From NCBI RefSeq assembly GCF_963677575.1, contig NZ_OY782038.1, positions 248,001 to 312,000 on the forward strand: a stretch of 64,000 bases of DNA, given 5' to 3'. The notes under the pieces are model-generated. The model was not told where the DNA came from, did not search any database, and was given only the letters and a program-made list of their open reading frames with translations. How positions within the stretch are numbered: the stretch's first letter is position 1; every line of letters begins with the position of its first letter. The translations under genes and the position numbers were made by a program. This DNA is from an uncultured Draconibacterium sp. (GTDB lineage Bacteria; Bacteroidota; Bacteroidia; Bacteroidales; Prolixibacteraceae). This document shows, one piece after another, positions 46,125 to 54,183 of the stretch.

Positions 46125-46277
46125 AGTTTTGCAATTTTAGAACGAACATAATCCATTTCAACTAATAACAATGAAAAGGATAGCGCGTTTTGTTAACTAT
46201 TTATTTTTAATAAGTACAAAGATATAAACCCAACAGCGTTTATCTTGTTTTAATAACGTAAAAAAGGGAAGATTTAT

Positions 46278-47306
46278 ATGGCTGATAAAGGAATTATAAT
46301 AATGGGTATCGAATCGTCGTGCGACGATACTTCTGCTGCCATCATTCGCGATGGCGAAATTCTGTCGAATGTAGTGGCTTCACAGAAAGTTCATGAAGAA
46401 TACGGCGGGGTTGTACCCGAGCTGGCCTCGCGTGCGCATCAACAAAATATAATTCCGGTGGTTGATCTGTCCATAAAACGGGCAGGAATTAATCGCGACG
46501 AAATTTCGGCCGTGGCTTTTACGCGTGGTCCCGGTTTGCTTGGGTCGTTGCTGGTAGGTACTTCGTTTGCAAAAGGTTTTTCGCTGGCATCGAAAATACC
46601 GTTGATTGAAGTAAACCACCTGCAAGGACATGTGCTGGCACTTTTTATTAAAGAAAATGGTGTGGAATTTAATCCTCCTAAATTTCCGTTTTTATGCTTG
46701 TTGGTTTCCGGTGGTAATTCGCAAATTATTTTGGTGCGCGATTATTTAGATATGGAAGTGATCGGGCAAACTATTGACGATGCTGCGGGAGAAGCTTTCG
46801 ATAAATGTGCAAAAGTAATGGGCTTGCCTTATCCGGGAGGACCGCATATTGATCGTTTGGCGAAAGAAGGCGATCCCCATCGTTTTGAGTTTTCGCGCCC
46901 GCGAATTCCGGGGCTTGATTATAGTTTTAGTGGTTTAAAAACCAACTTTCTGTATTTTCTGCGCGATAACCTGAAAGAGAATAAAAATTTTGTAGAGGAG
47001 AATCTGGCCGATCTTTGTGCTTCGTTACAACATACAATTATTGAGATTTTGCTGAGCAAATTAAAACGCGCAGCCAGGGAAACAGGTATTAATGAAATTA
47101 CCGTTGCCGGTGGCGTTTCTGCAAATTCGGGACTTCGTAGTGCACTGCAGGAAAATGCGAAAAAGCACCGCTGGAACTTAATCATTCCAAAGTTTGAATA
47201 CACCATGGATAATGCTGCAATGATTGCCATTACCGGGTATTACAAATATTTGAACAAGGAATTTACTGGTCAGGATGCCGTTCCCTTTGCACGAACTCAA
47301 TTGTAA
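46278..47306 (+). CDS. tsaD: tRNA N6-threonylcarbamoyladenosine transferase TsaD
   Basis: 342 residues with the ASKHA fold. GIESSCDDTSAAI opens the protein, YGGVVPELASRAHQ follows, the metal-binding HLQGH motif occurs near residue 116, and LVSGGNSQI, GEAFDKCAKVMGLPYPGGP and AGGVSANSGLR complete the family signature. It transfers the threonylcarbamoyl group to A37 of ANN-decoding tRNAs, together with TsaB and TsaE, which are not in this window. A weak purine-rich AGGGAAG precedes the ATG. sfsA follows in the same direction after 27 bases, so the two may be co-transcribed. Confidence 0.97.
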   Translation: MADKGIIIMGIESSCDDTSAAIIRDGEILSNVVASQKVHEEYGGVVPELASRAHQQNIIPVVDLSIKRAGINRDEISAVAFTRGPGLLGSLLVGTSFAKGFSLASKIPLIEVNHLQGHVLALFIKENGVEFNPPKFPFLCLLVSGGNSQIILVRDYLDMEVIGQTIDDAAGEAFDKCAKVMGLPYPGGPHIDRLAKEGDPHRFEFSRPRIPGLDYSFSGLKTNFLYFLRDNLKENKNFVEENLADLCASLQHTIIEILLSKLKRAARETGINEITVAGGVSANSGLRSALQENAKKHRWNLIIPKFEYTMDNAAMIAITGYYKYLNKEFTGQDAVPFARTQL

Positions 47307-47333
47307 ACTCCATTTCTAAAGAAAATACTTATT

Positions 47334-48026
47334 TTGAAATTTGAAAAAGAGCTGGTTCACGGAAAGCTGATAAAACGTTATAAACGATTTTTGGCTGATA
47401 TTGAGTTGGATACAGGTGAAGTTGTTGTGGCGCATTGCACCAATTCAGGGTCGATGAAAAGTTGCCTTGAAAATGGGGCAGAGGTGTACTTAACTCCGGT
47501 TAACGACCTGAAGCGAAAAACAAAGTTTACCTGGGAAATGATAAAGATTAACGGCGACTGGGTAGGTATTAATACCGGAAATCCGAATAAGTTGGCGTTC
47601 GAAGCCATTTCGAATGGAGAAATTCCGGGATTAGATAAATACACAACCGTTAAGAGGGAAGTGAAATTTGGCGACTCGCGTTTTGATGTTTATGCGGAAA
47701 ATCAGCAGGAGAAATGTTTTGTGGAAGTAAAAAATGTTTCGATGAAAGCGAACGAATACGCCCTATTTCCAGATGCCGTAACCGCGCGAGGTCAGAAACA
47801 TTTAAAAACATTGATGGAAGTTAAGAAGCAGGGAATGCGGGCGGTTATGCTTTATATTATTCAGCGCTCCGATGTGCAGGTTTTTGCTCCTGCCAAAGAA
47901 ATCGATCCTGCTTATGCCGAATTGTTAAAAGAAGCACAAACTGCTGGTGTTGAAATCTTTCCGATGCAAACCAAGGTAGCGCCAACGGAAATTACCTTAA
48001 GCAAAAAGCTACCTTTTGAGCTATAA
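47334..48026 (+). CDS. sfsA: SfsA family DNA/RNA-binding nuclease-like protein, TTG start
   Basis: 230 residues from TTG 47334. The start is supported by the family: KFEKELVHGKLIKRYKRFLAD aligns end to end with the N-terminus of E. coli SfsA, and there is no ATG before the conserved region. AHCTNSGSMKSCLENGAEV, FVEVKNVSMK and FPDAVTARGQKHLKTLMEV (with the acidic and lysine residues of a nuclease-like fold) are conserved. In E. coli it was found as a sugar fermentation stimulation protein; nuclease activity is suggested by fold. Confidence 0.92.
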   Translation: MKFEKELVHGKLIKRYKRFLADIELDTGEVVVAHCTNSGSMKSCLENGAEVYLTPVNDLKRKTKFTWEMIKINGDWVGINTGNPNKLAFEAISNGEIPGLDKYTTVKREVKFGDSRFDVYAENQQEKCFVEVKNVSMKANEYALFPDAVTARGQKHLKTLMEVKKQGMRAVMLYIIQRSDVQVFAPAKEIDPAYAELLKEAQTAGVEIFPMQTKVAPTEITLSKKLPFEL

Positions 48027-48055
48027 AAAAGCCGGAACATTTTATTGCCCGGCTT
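48025..48055 (-). terminator. Intrinsic terminator of the DUF4251 gene
   Basis: GCCGG (48031-48035) pairs with CCGGC (48049-48053); the A-run at its left supplies the U-run on the minus strand. The plus-strand side lacks a T-run. Confidence 0.65.
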
Positions 48056-48076
48056 CACATATCCATAATTAATATC

Positions 48077-48598
48077 TTACTTTTTCTCTTTTTCTTCAAT
48101 CGGAACCAGATCTCCCTGATAGGAAATAAACTGACGATTGGTGCTGTTTACTCTTAAACTCACCGAGCCGGTTGCACCTATCGAAAAGGTATATTCCACA
48201 TTGTCGTTCTTATTTTTTGCGCTGAACTTAATAGTATATCCACCTTTCTTGGCATCCTGAACACTATAATCGCTAATCGGTGCCTCAAAAATCATTGGCG
48301 AGTCTGTCGAACCGTACTCTGCTGAATAAGCACGACCAAAATAGGGAAGATAAGAGTTCACTTCTCCGTCTTTTAATACTACATTGTATGGTGTCGATAA
48401 AGTACGTGATCGTCCGCTTGACGGAAGCATTTGCGTTGCATTAAATTGCCAGGCGTTGGCTTCAACAAGTTTTTTTGTTTGTTCGGTAAGTATAGCTTCG
48501 CGCTGTGCTTTTTTCTCTTTTCTTGTTAGTTTTTTGTCTTGAGCTTGTACTGCTACAATTGAAAAAATCAGAAAACTTAACAATACTATTCTTTTCAT
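48077..48598 (-). CDS. Exported DUF4251 protein
   Basis: 173 residues: a signal peptide to AVQAQ, a strongly basic helix (KKLTRKEKKAQREAILTEQ) and a beta-rich domain with NVVLKDGEVNSYLPYFGRAYSAEYGSTDSPMIFE, the DUF4251 signature. The family is confined to Bacteroidota and its role is unknown; it is probably periplasmic. It has a good promoter (48617-48646) and its own terminator, so it is monocistronic. Confidence 0.85.
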   Translation of the reverse strand: MKRIVLLSFLIFSIVAVQAQDKKLTRKEKKAQREAILTEQTKKLVEANAWQFNATQMLPSSGRSRTLSTPYNVVLKDGEVNSYLPYFGRAYSAEYGSTDSPMIFEAPISDYSVQDAKKGGYTIKFSAKNKNDNVEYTFSIGATGSVSLRVNSTNRQFISYQGDLVPIEEKEKK

Positions 48599-48616
48599 AA
48601 TACCAATTTTTCTTTA

Positions 48617-48646
48617 CAAAATACAAAAAATATACCGAAAAATCAA
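48617..48646 (-). promoter_or_regulatory. Promoter of the DUF4251 gene
   Basis: Minus strand TATTTTG (48623-48617), one base short of the full TAnnTTTG, with TTG (48646-48644) 20 bases upstream; leader about 15 bases. Confidence 0.5.
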
Positions 48647-48660
48647 CGGATTAAAAGAAA

Positions 48661-48868
48661 GAAAAAAGGGATATGAAATATATCCCTTTTCGTGCAGTTT
48701 AACTATATGAAATCACTTTATATGATTTCTGAAAAATTTCAATTGAATTACTATTCTATTTGCATTGTACGCTGTATTTTCAGAAACAGTTGGCATCGAA
48801 ATCAAAAGTTCTTTTCTTTGCAACGTTTCATTTAAATAGATACAATTAATCCTGTTTCTTCATTTTTT
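48661..48868 (-). ncRNA. Candidate small RNA in a divergent intergenic region
   Basis: On the minus strand a TACTTTTG box (48877-48870) could start a transcript near 48864, and a hairpin AAAGGGATAT/ATATCCCTTT followed by six T (48661-48691) could end it, giving about 200 bases. No open reading frame explains it. The DUF4251 gene further on has its own promoter after the hairpin. No -33 TTG is seen at the right distance, so an attenuated leader or chance remain possible. The rest of the 345-base gap shows nothing else. Confidence 0.35.
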
Positions 48869-48943
48869 ACAAAAGTACGACTTTTGCAAAAAATTTAAAA
48901 GGGTAAATCCGAATAATAAAAAATATAATTACTGATAAAAATC

Positions 48944-49612
48944 ATGCAAAGCATAAGCATTAGCAAGGAATTAGCCAAAAAAGTACCGGGCGTTGTTTTA
49001 TCGTGCATCGAATGTGATGTGCAATATCAGGAGCAGAATAGTGAACTTTGGGACGAGATTGAAGCAAAAATTGAAGAGCTAAACAAAAGTTTGCGTGTGG
49101 AAGAAATTAGCCAGATACCGGCCATTGCTGCATCGCGAACAGCTTATAAAAAATGCGGGAAAGATCCTGCTCGCTACCGCCTGTCAGCCGAAGCACTGTT
49201 GCGACGCGTTTTAAAGCGTGGCGAGATTTACCAGGTAAATAATGTCGTCGATCAGCTAAATTTAGTTTCCATCTCAAGCGGATTTTCAATTGGAGGTTAC
49301 GATGCCGATAGCATTGACGGAGCTGTTACTTTTAGCATTGGCGAAAAAAACGAGCCTTACGAAGGAATTGGGAGAGGAGAGTTGAATATTGAATTTATAC
49401 CGGTTTTCAGAGATGCAAAAGGCGCTTTTGGAACGCCTACCAGCGATTCGGTCCGAACCTGTGTTACCGATAAAACCAGGCGCTTTTTAATGATAATTAT
49501 AGCCTACGAACCCGATGGATCAATAGAAGATGCTACAAATCTGGCGCAGCAACTTTTAAAAAAGTATGGCGGAGCCACTAACTTTGAATTAAAAACTATA
49601 CAAGCAATATAA
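48944..49612 (+). CDS. Free-standing B3/4 domain protein (PheT-editing-like)
   Basis: 222 residues. The domain matches the B3/B4 editing domain of the phenylalanyl-tRNA synthetase beta chain: AIAASRTAYKKCGKDPARYRLSAEALLRRVLKRGEIYQVNNVVDQLNLVSISSGFSIGGYDADSI. In PheRS this module removes tyrosine from mischarged tRNA-Phe; stand-alone copies may edit in trans or have other roles, which is not known here. Its stop overlaps the start of the PlsC-like gene by one base (TAATG), so they are translationally coupled. Confidence 0.88.
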   Translation: MQSISISKELAKKVPGVVLSCIECDVQYQEQNSELWDEIEAKIEELNKSLRVEEISQIPAIAASRTAYKKCGKDPARYRLSAEALLRRVLKRGEIYQVNNVVDQLNLVSISSGFSIGGYDADSIDGAVTFSIGEKNEPYEGIGRGELNIEFIPVFRDAKGAFGTPTSDSVRTCVTDKTRRFLMIIIAYEPDGSIEDATNLAQQLLKKYGGATNFELKTIQAI

Positions 49613-50163
49613 TGAAGGGAATTTGTAAATTTTTGCTCAAACGAATGGGCTGGACCGTTGTTGGCGATCAGGCACCGGTTAATAAATGTATCATTATCGG
49701 TGCACCACATACAAGTGCCTGGGATTTTGTTATTTCGTATCTGTTTTACACCTCTAAAGGTGCCACTGCTAACATCCTTATCAAAAAAGAATTTTTCTTT
49801 TGGCCATTGGGGTATTTTGTACGAAAAATGGGAGGCCTTCCCATCGATCGCTCAAAAGGGGCCAACGTAATTCGCCAAACCATTCAACTCATCAACAAAA
49901 GAGAGCGAATTCATTTGGCATTAACTCCTGAGGGAACGCGAAGTTTGAATAAACGCTGGAAAGCCGGATTTCATATCATTGCTAAAGAAACCGGTATTCC
50001 GGTGTATCTCGGATATTTTGATTGGGGACGAAAAGAAATTTCGGTTGGTGAGCCGTTTGAACTGTCTGACAATGCGCAGGACGATATTAAACGCATGAAG
50101 GATTTTTATCGTGAAAAAGGCATCAAAGGGAAATTCCCGGAAATGTTTACTACTGATTATTAG
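49612..50163 (+). CDS. PlsC-like 1-acyl-glycerol-3-phosphate acyltransferase
   Basis: 183 residues, compact for the family. The catalytic HTSAWD motif (HxxxxD) lies near residues 33-38, the glycerophosphate-binding PIDRSKG near 77-83, and the TPEGTRS motif near 105-111, all in the right order. No clear transmembrane helix outside the hydrophobic FWPLGYF region. It should transfer acyl chains in phospholipid or related lipid synthesis at the inner membrane face. It shares a one-base overlap with the B3/4 gene, an odd partner for a lipid enzyme. Confidence 0.88.
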   Translation: MKGICKFLLKRMGWTVVGDQAPVNKCIIIGAPHTSAWDFVISYLFYTSKGATANILIKKEFFFWPLGYFVRKMGGLPIDRSKGANVIRQTIQLINKRERIHLALTPEGTRSLNKRWKAGFHIIAKETGIPVYLGYFDWGRKEISVGEPFELSDNAQDDIKRMKDFYREKGIKGKFPEMFTTDY

Positions 50164-50174
50164 AAAAGAATTAG

Positions 50175-50213
50175 AAATAGTAGCTTATAAAATCGTATTA
50201 AAAGCTACTATTT
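50175..50213. terminator. Bidirectional terminator-like hairpin between convergent genes
   Basis: AAATAGTAGCTT (50175-50186) pairs perfectly with AAGCTACTATTT (50202-50213) around 15 bases. It lies between the convergent acyltransferase and DUF5686 genes. A pure T-run is absent. Confidence 0.5.
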
Positions 50214-50222
50214 CCGGTTCTG

Positions 50223-52883
50223 TTAGTCAAAAGCAGAAATGCTGAGTTTAACCTGAATACTTTCAAAGTCACTTTCATTAAATCCGGCAAATATCCCAAC
50301 ATTGCCTGCAAAAAACAGGTTGTTTAAACTGTAGCCAACTTCCCAGTAGTTATTGTATTTCGGTGTGGTAAGGTAATTTAAATGAAGACTTTCGCTCCAG
50401 GTTCTTTTATTGAAAACCGACAAGTACCGTAGCAGCAAGTATTCCGATTTATATTCGGTCATAACACTCAGGTAGCTTTCGTTGGTACTAATTGCATAAT
50501 CATTAACCAACTGAAAACGGTGTGTAAAAGGTCGCATCATTACCGGAATTTCGGTGGTGCGAAAATGTTTGTATTGCGAAAAATGCATTTGATCAGCCGA
50601 AAAATAGTGACCCGCATTTATTCTCCAATCAATACCGGTACTTGGCGTTATGTTGGCCTGTTGACGAACCGAGAAATCAAGCCGGCTAAAATCTGCGTTT
50701 GAACCAAAAACATCGGGAATACCTCTTTTGAAAGACAAGCTGAACTCATAAAAATCATCAATAAACAAAAATGGCGATTCTTCGAGCCACGGTTTTTGTT
50801 GGCTCTTGCGAAAATTCAACCCAAGGTCGTAGCTAAAACTTTTTTGCTCAACAAGAGCCGGATCATTGGCTGTGAGATTTCCGGGGATGTTCGGTTCAAA
50901 ATCTTTATAATCCGACAGTGGAAATGAGATGTTGTTTTCAAGCGGGTAAAAATGATCGTATGCAGCGTTGGCATAGAACCTGAAATTCGTTTTAAAACGC
51001 TGTGAGAATCCGAGATGTAAGAATTCGCTTTCATACAATCGCAGGTAGTTTTCGCCAAAAAACCACGAGCTAATGGCATTTACAGCCGGAGTCATTGCCT
51101 CGAATCCACTTTTAAAATCGCTGCTTTGTTTTCCTGCAAAAACACTGAGTTGGTTTCCTTTTGCCAGGAAGTTTACAAACTGTGAGTTTACGCTGCCAAA
51201 TAGCGCTTTGCGGTTAAACGCATAACCTAACTGCGGAGTAACGTAGATTCGTTTTGTGGTATCGACTAAAAACCGAATGCGAAATTCCTGACGGTATTTA
51301 TAGCCGTCAACAGCATTAAAATCAAAATTTACGGGCGACAGTAAACCATCGTAACTTACGCGGATGGTTGAATCTTTCGAAATATCATATGCACCGGCAA
51401 AAAGCCGGCCCAAAAATCGTTTAGTATTTCCGTCATTTGAAACCGAATCGTTTGAAGCACCTTTTTCCTGCAGTTTCAAGGAGTCAGCCATTCGGTAACT
51501 TTCAATCTCCGCTTGCGTCAGCGGGATGCTTCGTACGGTGTCCCAGGCAATATTTGTTCTTAACGAATCATCATTTTCCGAAATTTGATAACTGCCGTAT
51601 TCCTGCGAAACAATAGTTGAATCTTTGTATTGCTCTTTTAAAATCTTACGGTTCAGGCGAGCCACTTTTTTTACATCTGCATTGTTCAGCTCTTCTTTGG
51701 CATTAAGGGTATTTAGCTCACTAACCAGTTTCTGCTCTTTCTCGCCAGGTTCCCGTTCAACTTGTTCGGCAGTTGTTTGTTCTGCAATTTCGGTGCTTTC
51801 GTATTGTATGTTAGGGTAATTATTTACAATGGAATCGTACTTAACCGATGCTCCATAATAAAAGTTCCCACGAAGTCCGAGCATGCCAAAATCGCCTGTA
51901 ATATTGTGCGATACAGGCAGCCAGTTTTCATTATCTAAATTCTCGAACTGTTGTTTTATACGGTAATTAAAGAACTCGAAACTAGAGCTAAAATCAAGGT
52001 TGTAAATGCACCAAAGTCGGTCGACAATATAAATGAATCCTTCAACCAGTTCGTCGCTTTTGCGTTTTGGTGTAACACGAATTTTAAACACATCATAATC
52101 ACCAAGCGTAATAAAACCTTCGTAAACAAAGTTGTAGTGTTTTAGTGCCAGTACCGAGAGTGGAGAAACCACTTCGTTGGGGCGCTCATCATAAAAACTG
52201 GCTGTCATCAGGCCCATAACAGGTGGCTCATCAAAACCGATAATCGAGCTCTTTTTGCTTATCACCTGCTGGTTATACTGATCGGGATAATCGTAAGTAA
52301 TCCTGTTTTGCGACTCAATTACATAGGTTACATTTTCTTTAAAGTAATCTTTGAATTTCCGGCCGTCTTCCACTTCCTGTTTTTTTATCAGATTTGGAAT
52401 GTTGCTAAACGCGAAATTGGCTTTTATATAGAGATCGGCACCGTAGTGTTCTATTTTCTTGCGGTAATAAGGCGCTTTGGCAATGGCTTTACGCATAACA
52501 AAATAGGCAGGGTCTTCATCTCCGGGAAACACTTTTATCTCGGCCAGCTCAAAATTCTGACTTTGTAAGGTAATAGGCAAAAACAAGCTGTCGGTTTGCA
52601 GAGTAACCGTTTTTTCCTGTTTTTCGTAACCCATCGAACGCACTGCTAAGTGAAATGTACCGTTTGGTAGATTAAAACTAAAATCGCCGTTTGTGTTTGA
52701 TGTTGTGCCTTGCCGCGTTTCGGAAATATAAATGGTGGCATAGGGCACCGGCTGTTTTTGTTCGTCCAGAATGCGTCCGGAAAGAACCTGGCTGCTGGCA
52801 AAAAAGTGGGCCGTAAGTAATAATAACGTGAAACAAACTGACAGTTTTCTGCCGTTTAATTGTTTGATTTTTTGGGTATACAT
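50223..52883 (-). CDS. Outer-membrane DUF5686/carboxypeptidase-regulatory-like protein
   Basis: 886 residues. Signal peptide to FASSQ, then a carboxypeptidase regulatory-like domain (about 33-115; GRILDEQKQPVPYATIYISETRQGTTSNTNGDFSF), then the DUF5686 region, including RKAIAKAPYYRKKIEHYGADLYIKANF and a long beta-barrel C-terminus with many Tyr/Phe-rich strands ending in KLSISAFD. Proteins of this kind are outer-membrane proteins of Bacteroidota; function is unknown. A charged coiled segment (about 375-405) separates the two halves. The gene stands alone with convergent neighbours on its downstream side. Confidence 0.87.
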   Translation of the reverse strand: MYTQKIKQLNGRKLSVCFTLLLLTAHFFASSQVLSGRILDEQKQPVPYATIYISETRQGTTSNTNGDFSFNLPNGTFHLAVRSMGYEKQEKTVTLQTDSLFLPITLQSQNFELAEIKVFPGDEDPAYFVMRKAIAKAPYYRKKIEHYGADLYIKANFAFSNIPNLIKKQEVEDGRKFKDYFKENVTYVIESQNRITYDYPDQYNQQVISKKSSIIGFDEPPVMGLMTASFYDERPNEVVSPLSVLALKHYNFVYEGFITLGDYDVFKIRVTPKRKSDELVEGFIYIVDRLWCIYNLDFSSSFEFFNYRIKQQFENLDNENWLPVSHNITGDFGMLGLRGNFYYGASVKYDSIVNNYPNIQYESTEIAEQTTAEQVEREPGEKEQKLVSELNTLNAKEELNNADVKKVARLNRKILKEQYKDSTIVSQEYGSYQISENDDSLRTNIAWDTVRSIPLTQAEIESYRMADSLKLQEKGASNDSVSNDGNTKRFLGRLFAGAYDISKDSTIRVSYDGLLSPVNFDFNAVDGYKYRQEFRIRFLVDTTKRIYVTPQLGYAFNRKALFGSVNSQFVNFLAKGNQLSVFAGKQSSDFKSGFEAMTPAVNAISSWFFGENYLRLYESEFLHLGFSQRFKTNFRFYANAAYDHFYPLENNISFPLSDYKDFEPNIPGNLTANDPALVEQKSFSYDLGLNFRKSQQKPWLEESPFLFIDDFYEFSLSFKRGIPDVFGSNADFSRLDFSVRQQANITPSTGIDWRINAGHYFSADQMHFSQYKHFRTTEIPVMMRPFTHRFQLVNDYAISTNESYLSVMTEYKSEYLLLRYLSVFNKRTWSESLHLNYLTTPKYNNYWEVGYSLNNLFFAGNVGIFAGFNESDFESIQVKLSISAFD

Positions 52884-52962
52884 GGCTTAATTCTGTTTTC
52901 AGTTGAAAGAAAAAGAAAAAAACAATCCCTTTAAAATATTTATTGTTAAAAAGTGTTTACTG

Positions 52963-53517
52963 CTATAAACCCAAATCGTCACTTATTGATCGCATTGCGT
53001 TAACCGCCAAATCGGCAAACTCAGGCAGCGGAATGCCAATTTTTTCGCACTCTAAAATGTTCTCACGCTTTACTGATGCCGCAAAAGCTTTTTGTTTCAT
53101 TCGTTTTGTTACCGACTTTGTTTTTACACTGGCCAGCTTTTTATCCGGCTAAACCAAAGTGGTGGCTGTAATTAAACCGGTAATTGTTTCGCCGGCTGCC
53201 AGTGCGTGCTGAAATTCGGTGCTGCGGTCTTTTCCGGTTGCCACTTCGTTGTGCATTACAATTGCATCGATCATTTCGTCCGTAACTTTTCCTTTCAACA
53301 GCTTTTCGGCGTATGGCCCATGTGTGTGTGGATCGGCATTTGTAATTTCCACGTCAATATCGTGCAGCAAGCCTGCGATGCCCCATTCTTCTTCATTTTT
53401 ACCCAGGTGCTTCGCAATTGCACGTAAAACTGCTTCCGACGCCAGACTATGTTTTAACATGTTTTCTGCCTGTACATTCGTTTTTAGCATTTCAAGCGCT
53501 TCGTCTCTCGTGATCAT
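52963..53517 (-). pseudogene. HD-domain hydrolase gene interrupted by an in-frame TAG
   Basis: From the ATG at 53517 (MITRDEALEML) 122 codons run to TAG at 53151-53149. The same frame then continues for 61 codons to TAG at 52965-52963, reading PDKKLASVKTKSVTKR and ILECEKIGIPLPEFADLAVNAM, which is the normal C-terminal part of this HD family (usual length about 185). The metal-binding residues (KHSL, LLHDID, VMHNE) lie before the stop. So the gene has a single nonsense codon where the family usually has Arg before PDKK. Recent inactivation, a truncated but working protein, or a sequencing error are the options. A conceptual start at 53586 is rejected as it adds an AT-rich leader. Confidence 0.8.
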
Positions 53518-53555
53518 ATTCAGAATATAAATGTTCGCCGCATTAAAAATAGTGA

Positions 53556-53563
53556 TAAATTTG
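53556..53563 (+). promoter_or_regulatory. -7 box of the CYTH gene
   Basis: TAAATTTG fits TAnnTTTG, with a TTC 19 bases upstream as a weak -33 element; predicted leader about 32 bases. Confidence 0.45.
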
Positions 53564-53600
53564 TCAGCGTAATTTTTTTGAAACAACTAAACTTATTATC

Positions 53601-54059
53601 ATGATTGAAATCGAGCGGAAATTTCTTGTTGATACTGATATGTGGAGTCCGAAAGATTCCGGAAATCCGATTGTTCAGGGATATTTGTCGACCGACAAAG
53701 AAAGGGTGGTGCGTGTGCGTATTAAGGGCGAAAAAGCCTGGTTGACGATTAAAGGCAAAACGCAGGGAATTTCTCGTATTGAAATGGAATATGAAATTCA
53801 GGTAAATGAAGCGGAAGTTTTAATGAAACTGTGTCATGATTTTCCTGTTCGTAAAAAACGCTACGTGGAGGAAATTAATGGTATGACGTGGGAAATTGAT
53901 GTATTTGAAGATATAAATGCCGGTCTTGTTTTGGCCGAAGTTGAACTTAGCGATGAAAATGAAAAAATTGAGCTGCCAGATTGGGTAACTCAGGAGGTGA
54001 GCGCCGATCATCGGTATTTTAATGCGTGGTTGTCGGAGCATCCGTTTACAACATGGTAA
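53601..54059 (+). CDS. CYTH domain protein (triphosphate tunnel metalloenzyme)
   Basis: 152 residues. The ExExK signature IEIERKFLV is at residues 2-10, followed by the charged strands RVVRVRIKGEKAWLTIKG, RIEMEYEI, KRYVEEINGMTWEIDVFED and LVLAEVELSDENEKIELPDWV, which line the tunnel. The family hydrolyses or cyclises nucleoside or inorganic triphosphates with divalent metal; the short bacterial CYTH proteins are often tripolyphosphatases. It is divergent from the HD-domain gene. Confidence 0.92.
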   Translation: MIEIERKFLVDTDMWSPKDSGNPIVQGYLSTDKERVVRVRIKGEKAWLTIKGKTQGISRIEMEYEIQVNEAEVLMKLCHDFPVRKKRYVEEINGMTWEIDVFEDINAGLVLAEVELSDENEKIELPDWVTQEVSADHRYFNAWLSEHPFTTW

Positions 54060-54145
54060 GCATTAAATTTTTGAGACTAAGGATATTAAAAGACAGGTGT
54101 TAATTGTTTAGAGATTTAAAATATAGGATAACATAACAATGGTAT

Positions 54146-54153
54146 TATTTTTG
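54146..54153 (+). promoter_or_regulatory. -7 box of the DUF3078 gene
   Basis: TATTTTTG matches the consensus. It lies downstream of an ATG at 54139, so that ATG cannot be in the transcript and the start at 54184 is preferred. Confidence 0.5.
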
Positions 54154-54183
54154 CGTTTTATCCGAAAGCTAAAAACAGTGTAT

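Noticed and set aside
54139..54183. Upstream ATG of the DUF3078 gene
   Set aside because: It lies before a consensus -7 box (54146-54153), and the later ATG gives a normal signal peptide.
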